From Salvelinus alpinus (taxonomy: Eukaryota; Chordata; Actinopteri; Salmoniformes; Salmonidae): a stretch of 64,000 bases of DNA. Location: assembly GCF_045679555.1 (NCBI RefSeq), contig NC_092089.1, positions 3,360,652 through 3,424,651 on the forward strand, given 5' to 3'. The notes beneath the pieces are model-generated. The model was not told the DNA's origin. It did no database searches and saw nothing but the letters and a program-made list of their open reading frames with translations. Of the stretch, positions 18,519 to 29,960 are shown piece after piece (within the stretch, counting starts at the first letter, position 1; each line of letters opens with the position of its first letter). A program made the translations under genes and the position numbers.

Positions 18519-21500
18519 GCACACACGCACAACCTACCACCATCCAGGTCCATGAAGACACCTGTAGACATAATACAGTCTCAGATAGACCTTTATCTGT
18601 GACCACTACTTCAACCAACACACTACTGACTAGCTGTGATGTGGGGGACAAATCCCTTTAGTCTAATCATTCATCATTATGTGAAGCACGTTGTATTACC
18701 ATCATAGAGAAGAGACAGGCACAGGTGACATACAGGTGTGTGTAGGTCATACACAGGTCACTTAAAGGTAACAATATTGTATGTTACCATGGCAACAGAA
18801 ACTGCAGAGACACACACCTGAGAAGAAGATGGTTCCGAGGCCCAGCAGTATGACAGCTCCTAGGATGCACTTGTTGAGAGAGAAACCAGTCTCCTCTTGC
18901 TCCCTCTGCTGCGGAATCCGGAACTCATCCTCCTCCTCCTCCTCTTCCTCCTCCTTCCTTCCGATCCGCTCCAGAGCCGCCAGGAGAGACCCCCTCCTCC
19001 TCCTCACCCCTGACACCCCTTCCTCCTCCCCCACCACCTCTGCTTCCAGATGGGAGTCTGGCCCAGGGAGAAAGAGAGGAGTTATAACCACTGAACATTA
19101 GCTTTAAAGGGACAGTTTACACAAACTACATTGTAAGGAAAAGTGACAGTGAAGCTAATGTTGTTACGATGCTCCAGACAGATGCCTTGTGTCTCACCTG
19201 TCTTGGCCCCGACCTCAGACAGATCAGACTCCTCCTCTTCCTGCCCAAGCCCCTCCTCATAATGATGATGCACATCCTGTATATACCCCTCCGCTTCCTG
19301 TACAAGCCCCACCTCTTCCGGTGGCTCAGTGTTGAGCAGCAAGGCAGGGGGCTCTTCAAGGTCGGGGGAGGAGCTAATGTGGGTGTAGGAGTCAGAGAAC
19401 GAATCAGGGTCAGAGATGGGAGGGGCTGGGTTCCCAGGGAGGCTTCTGGATTGGCTGTGTGTATCTGGGTCAAGGCCTGTGGGGGCGGGGACTTCTAACA
19501 GAGAGCTCGGAGGAGCAACACTAGCAGAGGTGGAGTCAAGGGCAGGGTCAAAAGGAAGGTCATGGGTGGGACTCTCTACAACAGGGGTGTAATCCTTGTC
19601 TCTCTCTGGTTGTGTTTCCTGGGTCTCCTGGGGATGGATGTGAAACAACTGTTAGTGTCCAAGACCAGTCAGTGTTTCCTCTAGCTAGATATGATCCTAG
19701 GTGGGGTATCAATAGAGATGGATCTCTAACCTGCTGTAGCTTCACAGAGTGAGACTCTTCAGCAGACACTGCATCCTCCCCAGGCCTACTCTCTGATAGA
19801 CAGACAGACATGTTAGAGGTTAAGTAGTATAACAGTATTAGTGCCTGTAGGTTATACTATTGCAGTTGCGACCCGTCATTCACGGCAGGGCAGAGCCCCA
19901 CCTGTTTTGTATGTTATTTGGCATTAATACGTTTCACATATCAGTTTGCAAACAATGAGTTAATAACGCTGCATACAAACATGGTCTCTTTTCACATTTC
20001 TTGAGTATTGCAGCTCCAAACTGCAGGTGTTTTTGCCAGGCTCAGCGCTTTCTGTGGTGGTGGGGCAGACAGCATAAAATACAGAGCGAAGGGGTTGGAA
20101 ATGTTCTCTAGTTGGTTCGTGATTGGGTCAGTGTTCTGTCACTCATTGGGACACTACGTCAACGCAGTGTCCCAACGGTCCACAAGAACACAGTGGCCTC
20201 CATCATTCTAAAATGGAAGAAGTTTGGAAACACCAAGACTATTCCTAGAACTGGCCGCCTGCCCAAACTGAGCAATCGGGGGAGAAAGGCCCGAGAACCC
20301 TATGGTCACTTTGACAGCACTCCATAGTGGAGTGCTGAACTCTTTGGCCTGAATACCAAGTGTCACGTCTGGAGGAAACCTTGCACCATCCCTACGGTGA
20401 AGCATTGTGGTGGCAGCATCATGCTGTGGGGATGTTTTTCAGCGGCAGGGAATGGGAGACTAGTCAGGATTGAAGGAAAGATGAACGTAGCAAAGTACAG
20501 AGATATCCTTGATGAAAACCTGCACCAGAGAGCTCAGGACCTCAGACTGGGGCGAAGGTTAATCTCCCAACAGGACAACGACCCTAAGCACACAGCCCGG
20601 ACAACGCAGGAGTGGCTTCAGGACAAGTCTCTGAATGTCCTTGAGTGGCCCAGCCAGAGCCCGGACTTGAACCCGATCAAACTCTGTAGAGACCTGAAAA
20701 TAGTTGTGCAGCGACACTCCACATCCAACCTGACAGAGCTTGAGGGGGATCTGCAGAGAACAATGGGAGAAACTCCCCAAATACAGGTGTGCCAAGCTTG
20801 TAGCGTCATACCCAAGAAGACTTGAGGCTGTAATCGCTGCCAAAGGTGCTTCAACAAATTACTGAGCAAAGGATCTGAATACTCATGTAAATGTGATACA
20901 TAAATTTGCTAAAATAAAAAACGTTTTTGCTTTGTCATGATGGGGTATTGTGTGTAGATAGTTTTTTAAATCAATTTTAAACTAAGGCTGTAATGTAACA
21001 AAATGTGGGAAAAGTCAATGGGTCTGAATACACTATCTACCGTAGCTTTGATTGGACTGATCATGTCAACATGATACTTTCAAAATCTTAGCTATTAAAC
21101 AGTCATCATGAGTCAAGTCGACAAGGTACTGGCAAATAATTTTCAATAATTGTCATATGAAGAGAAATTATACAAAATGCATCGTTGCTCATCGGCCAAG
21201 TAGGAAATCGCAAATTCAACAATGAGTGGTTTGGAAGGAATCATTGGCTACCTGCAAAGGTTGCAAAGCAATCACTAGCCTGCTATTCAGTGGAGGTGGT
21301 GTGTAGTCCAAGTCTGGGTTTAATGGTCTCTTTTCCAAGCTTAAAAGGATAAACTCACTCAAGTCAGATTTCCAAGTTCCGAAATCTGCCCCGTTGTTTT
21401 GAACAAACAAATCTCAGACTTGAGTGAGTTCAAGACAAGTGGGAACTCTGGGAAATAAAACGAGTTCCGACTGGGAAAATATGTTTTGAATGGTCATCCA

Positions 21501-23234
21501 ACTGAATTCTAAGTCGGGAACTCAAGCCTCTTTCTAAAGCTCCAACCTAAAGATCATGATTTGACCTTGTTTTTTTTTTTTTTGGGGGGGCGATATTTGA
21601 GCGTCTAACTTTCTCACTCATCATTATTCACAATTCATTCAGGACTATCTGTAATCTTGACAGCTTCCACATTAATGTAGAAGTGTTTATAAACATATTA
21701 TATTCTTATTTACAATAAACCTTAAATGATACCATTCATTTCTATTGGGCAAAAAATGATCTGAAACACAACCAAAACAAACAGCAAATGCATCCAACAA
21801 GTATGTAGAGTCACACACTTTATGTAATACTAAATGTTTGACTACTTTAATAGAGAAGTGAATTTGTTCCCTATACTAGGGGTACTATGTACAACAAGTG
21901 CTGTTATTTCTACACAGTTCACCCAATATGTATGAAAATACCCTCAAATCAAAGCTTGACAGTCTGCACTTTACCTAATTTCAAATCCAAAGTGCTGGAT
22001 TACAGAGCCAAAACATTTCCAATACTTTTGGTGCTCACTGTATGACTGGGTGTACCTGTAGGTTTCTCTGCAGCAGTATGACTGGGAGTACCTGTAGGTT
22101 TCTCTGCAGCAGTATGACTGGGTGTACCTGTAGGTTTCTCTGCAGCAGTATGACTGGGTGTACCTGTAGGTTTCTCTGCAGCAGTATGACTGGGAGTACC
22201 TGTAGGTTTCTCTGCAGCAGTATGACTGGGTGTACCTGTAGGTTTCTCTGCAGCAGTATGACTGGGTGTACCTGTAGGTTTCTCTGCAGCAGTATGACTG
22301 GGAGTACCTGTAGGTCTCTCTGCAGCAGTATGACTGGGAGTACCTGTAGGTTTCTCTGCAGCAGTATGACTGGGTGTACCTGTAGGTTTCTCTGCAGCAG
22401 TATGACTGGGTGTACCTGTAGGTTTCTCTGCAGCAGTATGACTGGGTGTACCTGTAGGTTTCTCTGCAGCAGTATGACTGGGTGTACCTGTAGGTTTCTC
22501 TGCAGCAGTATGACTGGGTGTACCTGTAGGTTTCTCTGCAGCAGTATGACTGGGAGTACCTGTAGGTTTCTCTGCAGCAGTATGACTGGGTGTACCTGTA
22601 GGTTTCTCTGCAGCAGTATGACTGGGTGTACCTGTAGGTTTCTCTGCAGCAGTATGACTGGGAGTACCTGTAGGTTTCTCTGCAGCAGTATGACTGGGTG
22701 TACCTGTAGGTTTCTCTGCAGCAGTATGACTGGGAGTACCTGTAGGTTTCCCTGCAGCAGTATGACTGGGAGTGCCTGCAGGTTTCCCTGCAGCAGTATG
22801 ACTGGGAGTACCTGTAGGTTTCTCTGCAGCAGTATGACTGGGTGTACCTGTAGGTTTCTCTGCAGCAGTATGACTGGGAGTACCTGTAGGTTTCTCTGCA
22901 GCAGTATGACTGGGTGTACCTGTAGGTTTCTCTGCAGCAGTATGACTGGGTGTACCTGTAGGTTTCTCTGCAGCAGTATGACTGGGAGTATCTTCATGGT
23001 GCTCTGTTCCCTCCTCTACAGGCCTCAGTGTCTCAGCAACAGTCTCCTGAGACACACATATTATTTAATTGACCCATATGGTGACACATTAATCCCATTT
23101 GAAAAACAAATGTTCAAAACTCAAACTTTTGTAAACTCTGCAGTGCACACACACACTGAAGTGTAAAGAGAGCGTACCTCAGCTGTGAGGACAATCCAGC
23201 TATTGCTGTTGGCAGCACCACTGCTGTCAGACAT
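15058..23234 (-). CDS. pbxip1: PBX homeobox-interacting protein 1 (PBXIP1/HPIP)
   Basis: Ten minus-strand coding exons join in phase: 23178-23234, 22039-23046, 19731-19790, 19198-19627, 18818-19057, 18538-18561, 17806-17858, 17605-17709, 17239-17473 and 15058-16856. Together they predict 1336 residues (human about 731). The start MSDSSGAANSNSW resembles the family's SDxxxSW opening. Exon 2 is a 26-copy 12-residue repeat. Exon 5 ends in a hydrophobic segment (KCILGAVILLGLGTIFFS), as in human PBXIP1. The coiled coil follows (LNKLAKEDPRIAVLQAQL, then VLQKENERMKRELESVP). The last exon has a long Trp/Lys/Glu-rich region and the conserved C-terminal module: CSSVEACAQAEGLLPV, FFSDGVFVHDQMSFKDFVED and an acidic tail with DDFEEE. 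The family binds PBX1 and estrogen receptors and associates with microtubules. Extra length comes from exon 2 and from tripled blocks in the last exon. The exon 2 donor is the least certain border. Confidence 0.9.
16891..16931. repeat. GT microsatellite in pbxip1 intron
   Basis: A GT-rich run (TGTGTGTGTGTG at about 16914-16931) lies upstream, in gene orientation, of the last pbxip1 exon. Confidence 0.8.
18465..18530. repeat. CA/GT microsatellite next to a pbxip1 donor
   Basis: A CA run of about 66 bp on the plus strand (GT on the gene strand) begins within about 8-20 bases of the 5' splice site of the 24-nt exon 18538-18561. Confidence 0.95.
18783..18796. promoter_or_regulatory. X-box-like RFX motif in pbxip1 intron
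   Basis: GTTACCATGGCAAC fits the RFX X-box consensus (two half-sites with a two-base spacer). It lies about 22 bases downstream of the donor of the membrane-segment exon. A function is not shown by the sequence. Confidence 0.4.
19868..21555. mobile_element. Interspersed repeat disrupted by a Tc1 copy
   Basis: 19868-20160 and 21040-21555 are two halves of a repeat that is also present uninterrupted at 29038-29960. Shared blocks include GCGACCCGTCATTCA, TTGATTGGACTGATCATGTC and ATTCAGTGGAG. The insert between them is a defective Tc1 element. No ORF is visible in the host repeat. It lies in a pbxip1 intron. Confidence 0.7.
20162..21039 (+). pseudogene. Defective Tc1 transposase copy
   Basis: The remnant includes part of the DNA-binding region (IILKWKKFGNTKTIPRTGRL, about 20201-20262) and the catalytic region in ORF 20397-20825 (MKHCGGSIMLWGCFSAAGNG). 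The second catalytic Asp is kept (QQDNDPKHTA). The segment that should carry the first Asp is deleted, and NPIE is altered to NPIKL, so the last catalytic Glu is lost. No left terminal repeat remains. It cannot be active. Confidence 0.85.
21575..22041. mobile_element. Tc1-type 3' end, terminus at the pbxip1 array
   Basis: AT-rich Tc1 3' sequence runs rightward to the terminal motif CCAATACTTTTGGTGCTCACTG at 22019-22040, followed by TA. The terminus directly abuts the last partial unit of the 36-bp array of pbxip1. On the gene strand the terminus reads CAGTGAGCACC and supplies the probable splice donor of exon 2. Confidence 0.7.
22039..22989 (-). repeat. 36-bp coding minisatellite in pbxip1 exon 2, 26 copies
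   Basis: Twenty-six complete 36-bp units plus a 15-bp partial unit encode TPSHTAAEKPTG repeats in the pbxip1 frame with no stop. Most unit-to-unit differences are ACA/ACT in a threonine codon and are silent. Rare variants change residues (AAGKPAG, AAGKPTG, AAERPTG). Confidence 0.92.
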
Positions 23235-23667
23235 TGTCCCCTCGTGGCTCTGTCCAGCACCTGCAAGTCAAACACAGTACTTCAGCACAGGCTATAGATA
23301 GGCCTACAGTAGGCCAGTATTATTGACATCCAGGTCCACAGTTTACTGGTTTTCATTCTTTCCTTCAACTGATTTAAACCTGGGAAACCAAGTGTGAGCC
23401 TGTCATGGGCGATTACATGACATTGATTGATAGAGTAAGGGCCAGAGGGAGAGGAGAAAGGCAGCAGTACTGCAGAGAGGCCCCCAGGGCCTAAATAGTA
23501 TTGCTATAGGCTTTATGTACAGATACTAAAAAGACTGTAAAATCACCAGGAAATCAGCTCCAAGAGATTTTAATTCAATAAGTCTGTTCTCAAGTATTCC
23601 CATGCATAACAGAGAGACACGTGGTTGTATACAAATGTAAGCAAGGTTTGAAATGATTATTTTAGTC

Positions 23668-24335
23668 AAACATAGTGGCAAGAAAAAGTATGTGAACCCT
23701 TTGGAATTACCTGGATTTCTGCATAAATTGGTCATAACGTTTGATCTGATCTTCATCTAAGTCACAACAATAGACAAACAGTGTGCTTAAACTAATAACA
23801 CACAAATTATTGTATGTTTCTTGTCTATATTGAATACATAATTTAAATATTCAAAGTGTAGGTTGGGAAAAGTATGTGAACCCCTAGGCTAATGACTTCT
23901 CCAAAAGCTAATTTGAGTCAGGAGTCAGCTAACCTGGAGTCCAATCAATGAGACGAGATTGGAGATGTTGGTTAGAGCTGCCTTGCCCTATAAAAAAAAA
24001 AAGAGGAATGGTCCAAAATTCCTCCTGACCGTTGTGCAGGTCTGATCCACAACTACAGAAAACTTTTGGTTGAGGTTATTGCTGCCAAAGGAGGGTCAAC
24101 CAGTTATTAAATCTAAGAGTTCACATACTTTTCCCACCCTGCACTGTGAATGTTTACATGGTGTGTTCAATAGACAAGAAAACGTATTGTTTGTGTGTTA
24201 TAAGTTTAAGAAGACTTTCTGCTATTGTAGTGACCTAGATGAAGATCAGATAAAACTCTATGACCAATTTATGCAGAAATCTAGGTATTTCCAAAGGGAT
24301 CAGATACAGTGGCAAGAAAAAGTATCTGTTTGGGC
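23668..24335. mobile_element. Internally deleted Tc1-type element
   Basis: CAGTGGCAAGAAAAAGTATG at about 23671 starts a Tc1 terminus; related inverted sequence ends near 24300 (CAGAAATCTAGGTATTTCCA). A further copy of the terminus (ACAGTGGCAAGAAAAAGTAT) follows at 24306. No transposase ORF remains apart from a short C-terminal trace near 24030-24100. Confidence 0.6.
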
Positions 24336-24399
24336 TTCTTGCGGTCAATTTACAGTCGAAAACTATTTGTAATTTTGTTCCGGCCCCCCGACCATCCGC

Positions 24400-25738
24400 T
24401 CAGAGTCAGTATGATACAGTACAGTTCACTGTTCCACTTCTCATTCTGCTACTGAAGGCCTTACAGAGTCAGTATGCTACATTACAGTTCACTGTTCCAC
24501 TTCTCATTCTGTTACTGAAGGCCTTACAGAGTATGCTACATTACAGTTCACTGTTCCACTTCTCATTCTGTTACTGAAGGCCTTACAGAGTATGCTACAT
24601 TACAGTTCACTGTTCCACTTCTCATTCTGTTACTGAAGGCCTTACAGAGTCAGTATGCTACATTACAGTTCACTGTTCCACTTCTCATTCTGTTACTGAA
24701 GGCCTTACAGAGCCAGTATGCTACATTACAGTTCACTGTTCCACTTCTCATTCTGTTACTGAAGGCCTTACAGAGTATGCTACATTACAGTTCACTGTTC
24801 CACTTCTCATTCTGCTACTGAAGGCCTTACAGAGTCAGTATGCTACATTACAGTTCACTGTTCCACTTCTCATTCTGTTACTGAAGGCCTTACAGAGTAT
24901 GCTACATTACAGTTCACTGTTCCACTTCTCATTCTGTTACTGAAGGCCTTACAGAGTATGCTACATTACAGTTCACTGTTCCACTTCTCATTCTGTTACT
25001 GAAGGCCTTACAGAGTATGCTACATTACAGTTCACTGTTCCACTTCTCATTCTGTTACTGAAGGCCTTACAGAGTATGCTACATTACAGTTCACGTTCCA
25101 CTTCTCATTCTGTTACTGAAGGCCTTACAGAGTATGCTACATTACAGTTCACTGTTCCACTTCTCATTCTGTTACTGAAGGCCTTACAGAGTATGCTACA
25201 TTACAGTTCACTGTTCCACTTCTCATTCTGTTACTGAAGGCCTTACAGAGTATGCTACATTACAGTTCACGTTCCACTTCTCATTCTGTTACTGAAGGCC
25301 TTACAGAGTATGCTACATTACAGTTCACTGTTCCACTTCTCATTCTGTTACTGAAGGCCTTACAGAGTATGCTACATTACAGTTCACATTCCACTTCTCA
25401 TTCTGTTACTGAAGGCCTTACAGAGTATGCTACATTACAGTTCATTGTTCCACTTCTCATTCTGTTACTGAAGGCCTTACAGAGTATGCTACATTACAGT
25501 TCACGTTCCACTTCTCATTCTGTTACTGAAGGCCTTACAGAGTATGCTACATTACAGTTCACTGTTCCACTTCTCATTCTGTTACTGAAGGCCTTACAGA
25601 GTATGCTACATTACAGTTCACTGTTCCACTTCTCATTCTGTTACTGAAGGCCTTACATAGTATGCTACATTACAGTTCACGTTCCACTTCTCATTCTGTT
25701 ACTGAAGGCCTTACAGAGTATGCTACATTACAGTTCAT
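24400..25738. repeat. 59-bp minisatellite, about 22 copies (left half of a split array)
   Basis: The unit contains GTATGCTACATTACAGTTCA and TTCTGTTACTGAAGGCCTTA. Length variants come from an extra CAGT (62-64 bp) and a lost CT (57 bp). It ends at a SINE, after which a related array starts. Confidence 0.95.
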
Positions 25739-25743
25739 CACTG

Positions 25744-25912
25744 TAGGGGCGGCAGGTAGCCTAGTGGCTATGAGCATTGGGTCAATAATCGAAAGGTTGC
25801 TGGTTTGATTCTCTGACCAGACTAGGTAAAAAAAATCTGTTGATGTGCCCTTGAGCAAAGCACTTAACCCAAATTGCTCTGGATAAGAGCGTCTGCTAAA
25901 TGACACATTTTT
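25744..25912 (+). mobile_element. tRNA-derived SINE inside a minisatellite
   Basis: The head GGGCGGCAGGTAGCCTAGTG is A-box-like, then comes GGTTGCTGGTTTGATTCT (B-box-like). The tail GGATAAGAGCGTCTGCTAAA is typical of salmonid HpaI-type SINEs. An A/T-rich stretch follows to about 25928. Confidence 0.85.
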
Positions 25913-25929
25913 TAAATATTTTTTTTAAA

Positions 25930-28066
25930 TGTTCCACGCTACTGAAGACCCTACAGCATCAGTATGCTACAGTACTGTTCCACTCCTCATTCTGCTACTG
26001 AAGACCCTACAGCATCAGTATGCTACAGTACTGTTCCACTCCTCATTCTGCTACTGAAGACCCTACAGCATCAGTATGTTACAGTACTGTTCCACTCCTC
26101 ATTCTGCTACTGAAGGCCCTACAGCATCAGTATGTTACAGTACTGTTCCACTCCTCATTCTGCTACTGAAGGCCCTACAGCATCAGTATGTTACAGTACT
26201 GTTCCACTCCTCATTCTGCTACTGAAGGCCCTACAGCATCAGTATGTTACAGTACTGTTCCACTCCTCATTCTGCTACTGAAGGCCCTACAGCATCAGTA
26301 TGCTACAGTACTGTTCCACTCCTCATTCTGCTACTGAAGGCCCTACAGCATCAGTATGCTACAGTACTGTTCCACTCCTCATTCTGCTACTGAAGGCCCT
26401 ACAGCATCAGTATGTTACAGTACTGTTCCACTCCTCATTCTGCTACTGAAGACCCTACAGCATCAGTATGCTACAGTACTGTTCCACTCCTCATTCTGCT
26501 ACTGAAGGCCCTACAGCATCAGTATGCTACAGTACTGTTCCACTCCTCATTCTGCTACTGAAGGCCCTACAGCATCAGTATGCTACAGTACTGTTCCACT
26601 CCTCATTCTGCTACTGAAGGCCCTACAGCATCAGTATGCTACAGTACTGTTCCACTCCTCATTCTGCTACTGAAGGCCCTACAGCATCAGTATGCTACAG
26701 TACTGTTCCACTCCTCATTCTGCTACTGAAGGCCCTACAGCATCAGTATGCTACAGTACTGTTCCACTCCTCATTCTGCTACTGAAGACCCTACAGCATC
26801 AGTATGCTACAGTACTGTTCCACTCCTCATTCTGCTACTGAAGACCCTACAGCATCAGTATGCTACAGTACTGTTCCACTCCTCATTCTGCTACTGAAGA
26901 CCCTACAGCATCAGTATGTTACAGTACTGTTCCACTCCTCATTCTGCTACTGAAGGCCCTACAGCATCAGTATGCTACAGTACTGTTCCACTCCTCATTC
27001 TGCTACTGAAGACCCTACAGCATCAGTATGCTACAGTACTGTTCCACTCCTCATTCTGCTACTGAAGACCCTACAGCATCAGTATGCTACAGTACTGTTC
27101 CACTCCTCATTCTGCTACTGAAGACCCTACAGCATCAGTATGTTACAGTACTGTTCCACTCCTCATTCTGCTACTGAAGACCCTACAGCATCAGTATGCT
27201 ACAGTACTGTTCCACTCCTCATTCTGCTACTGAAGGCCCTACAGCATCAGTATGCTACAGTACTGTTCCACTCCTCATTCTGCTACTGAAGGCCCTACAG
27301 CATCAGTATGCTACAGTACTGTTCCACTCCTCATTCTGCTACTGAAGACCCTACAGCATCAGTATGTTACAGTACTGTTCCACTCCTCATTCTGCTACTG
27401 AAGACCCTACAGCATCAGTATGTTACAGTACTGTTCCACTCCTCATTCTGCTACTGAAGGCCCTACAGCATCAGTATGCTACAGTACTGTTCCACTCCTC
27501 ATTCTGCTACTGAAGACCCTACAGCATCAGTATGTTACAGTACTGTTCCACTCCTCATTCTGCTACTGAAGACCCTACAGCATCAGTATGTTACAGTACT
27601 GTTCCACTCCTCATTCTGCTACTGAAGGCCCTACAGCATCAGTATGTTACAGTACTGTTCCACTCCTCATTCTGCTACTGAAGACCCTACAGCATCAGTA
27701 TGTTACAGTACTGTTCCACTCCTCATTCTGCTACTGAAGGCCCTACAGCATCAGTATGTTACAGTATTGTTCCACTCCTCATTCTGCTACTGAAGACCCT
27801 ACAGCATCAGTATGCTACAGTACTGTTCCACTCCTCATTCTGCTACTGAAGGCCCGACAGCATCAGTATGCTACAGTACTGTTCCACTCCTCATTCTGCT
27901 ACTGAAGACCCTACAGCATCAGTATGCTACAGTATTGTTCCACTCCTCATTCTGCCACTGAAGGCCCTACAGCATCAGTATGCTACAGTACTGTTCCACT
28001 CCTCATTCTGCTACTGAAGGCCCTACAGCATCAGTATGCTACAGTACTGTTCCACTCCTCATTCTG
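25930..28066. repeat. 56-bp minisatellite, about 38 copies (right half of a split array)
   Basis: The unit contains CTACAGCATCAGTATGCTAC and CTCATTCTGCTACTGAAGAC. Two sites vary between copies, GACCC/GGCCC and TATGCTA/TATGTTA, in many combinations. It is clearly related to the 59-bp array left of the SINE. Confidence 0.95.
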
Positions 28067-29037
28067 CTGCTTAAACTCATTTACATCCTCTGTTTTTACA
28101 TGCACAGGAAGTGTGTGTGTGTGTGTACATGAAGTGCACACTCCTGTGAGTGCATTCAGTCCTTCATTAGTAGTATAGTGTGTGTTGCTAGCATTGTGGC
28201 TACCCTGGCTTCTGACTGGCTGACGCATGCTTTGGCAGAGACAGGGGTTACTATGGCTCGGGCCATTGTAGAATTAGAATTAGTAGAACAGACATTCCCA
28301 AAGGAGCAGTGGATTGGCCTACACCAGGAGCCATATCAGGTGCAGGAAGGCCCAGTATTTATTTAATGTTCGATTAATTGATGCCAACCACATAATCTAT
28401 TTTATTGTGCCTTTCTCAAAGTTTATTGGATGGTGGATTTTAGAGAGCTAGTCCATTCTAGTCATTGTGATTCTATGTCTGGCCAGGAAGTGCAGGAGGC
28501 ACCTCCACTCAGGCTGAAATTACTGGAGCAGAATCCAACTGACTGAAAATACTGGACAGGATTCTAAAACGGCGCAATAAACTGCATACATGCATTAGTA
28601 TGTTTATTGAAAGCCTAGAAAAAAGTATCCTGTCTACTTTCAAAAGTATGTTCTTCTATTAAATTGGACTTTAGGCTACTTCCAATACGGGTTATTATTG
28701 TCATTGTGTCTGACACCATCTTCAATTATGCCACTTCTGTCAGATCACAGCATGACACACTTCAGTCCCCCATGTCTCTTCTCTGTCCCACAGTCATTTA
28801 GGTCTTCTAATTAAGCTCTTCCCATGAGAGGCCCGTTGAACGTCGCCTAGGGCCAACGGAGCACTGTGGAGCATATCGCGGAATGACTTAAATATAGATA
28901 TTAGCCTAGCTAAATATAGAGCCAATGAGATAGACTCCAAGACAGAGAGAGCGAACAGTGCCCTGGTGAATCAATCAAACATGCACACGCATTCTGAAGG
29001 AGCGCCACTGTCTCAACTGTGGAGCATTTAAAGAGGC
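28067..29037. other. Non-coding stretch with no clear feature
   Basis: Apart from a short GT run (28111-28126), nothing recognisable is seen. Short ORFs (up to 65-84 codons) have no family resemblance. A promoter or 5' UTR exon of pbxip1 could lie here or further right, but no decisive signal is visible. Confidence 0.3.
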
Positions 29038-29960
29038 AGTGGCGACCCGTCATTCAGGGCAGAGCTAAAAATATACAAATAACACATATATACATGTATT
29101 GTTTTTGCATTAATGTCAGTTTGCAAACAATCATTGAGTTAATAGATCCGCATACAGTCTCTTTTTTGCTTTCTTGAGCAAGGCAGCTCCAAAATGCAGG
29201 TGTCTCATGGGGACACTAAGTCACCGCAAAATCTACGGGTAGAGCTTAAATTCAAGCCCCTTGGGTGCCCATCCAAGAAGGCTCAAGGTCTTTGGCCACA
29301 GATAAAATGTTGTCAAATCACATGTCTACGGAAGCTTTGATTGGACTGATCATGTCAACATCATACTTTCAATGTCCTAGCTAACAGTCAAAATCAGGAA
29401 CCAAGTCAACAATCTACTGGCAAATCCTTTCAATACTTGTCATATGAAGAGAAATTATACATAAAATGTATCGTTGCTCATCGGTAATTGGACATAAACA
29501 TTACACAACAAGTTGGAAATTTAAAATTCAACAATGAGTGGTTTGGAAGGAATTAGTGGCTAACTGCAAACATTGCAAAGCAATCACTAGCCTGCTATTC
29601 AGTGGAGATGGTGTGTAGTCCAAGTCTGGGTTTGAGGGTCTCTTTTCCAAGCTTAAAAGTATAAACATTCAAACACCATGGGCCATAAAAGGGTGAATAC
29701 ATTAGCCATGCTGTCAACTCAGACTTCTACAGCATTCAAAACAACTGGAAACTCGGAACTGGGAACTCACAGACTTCACTGAGTTCCAGACAACTGGGAA
29801 ATCTCAGACTTCAGTAAGTTTCAGACAACTGTGAACATGTATATAAAAAAATAAATAAAAAAAAGCTCAGACTGGGAAAATACGTTTTGAACGGTCATCC
29901 AACTCTAAATAACAAGTCGGGACTTGGGCCTCTTTCTAGAGCTCATCTTGTTTCCCCCCC
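29038..29960. mobile_element. Second copy of the repeat seen at 19868-21555
   Basis: The order of blocks is the same as in the pbxip1 intron copy, but without the Tc1 insertion. It contains GGCGACCCGTCATTCA, TTGATTGGACTGATCATGTC and TCTTTTCCAAGCTTAAAAG, plus internal direct repeats around CAGACTTC. Confidence 0.65.

Noticed and set aside
22042-23166. Plus-strand ORF of 374 codons (MTGCTCRFLCSS repeats)
   Set aside because: It is the antisense of the pbxip1 36-bp array; a unit divisible by three keeps several frames open.
24400-28066. CRISPR-like repeat-spacer pattern
   Set aside because: The units are contiguous tandem repeats without unique spacers in a vertebrate genome.
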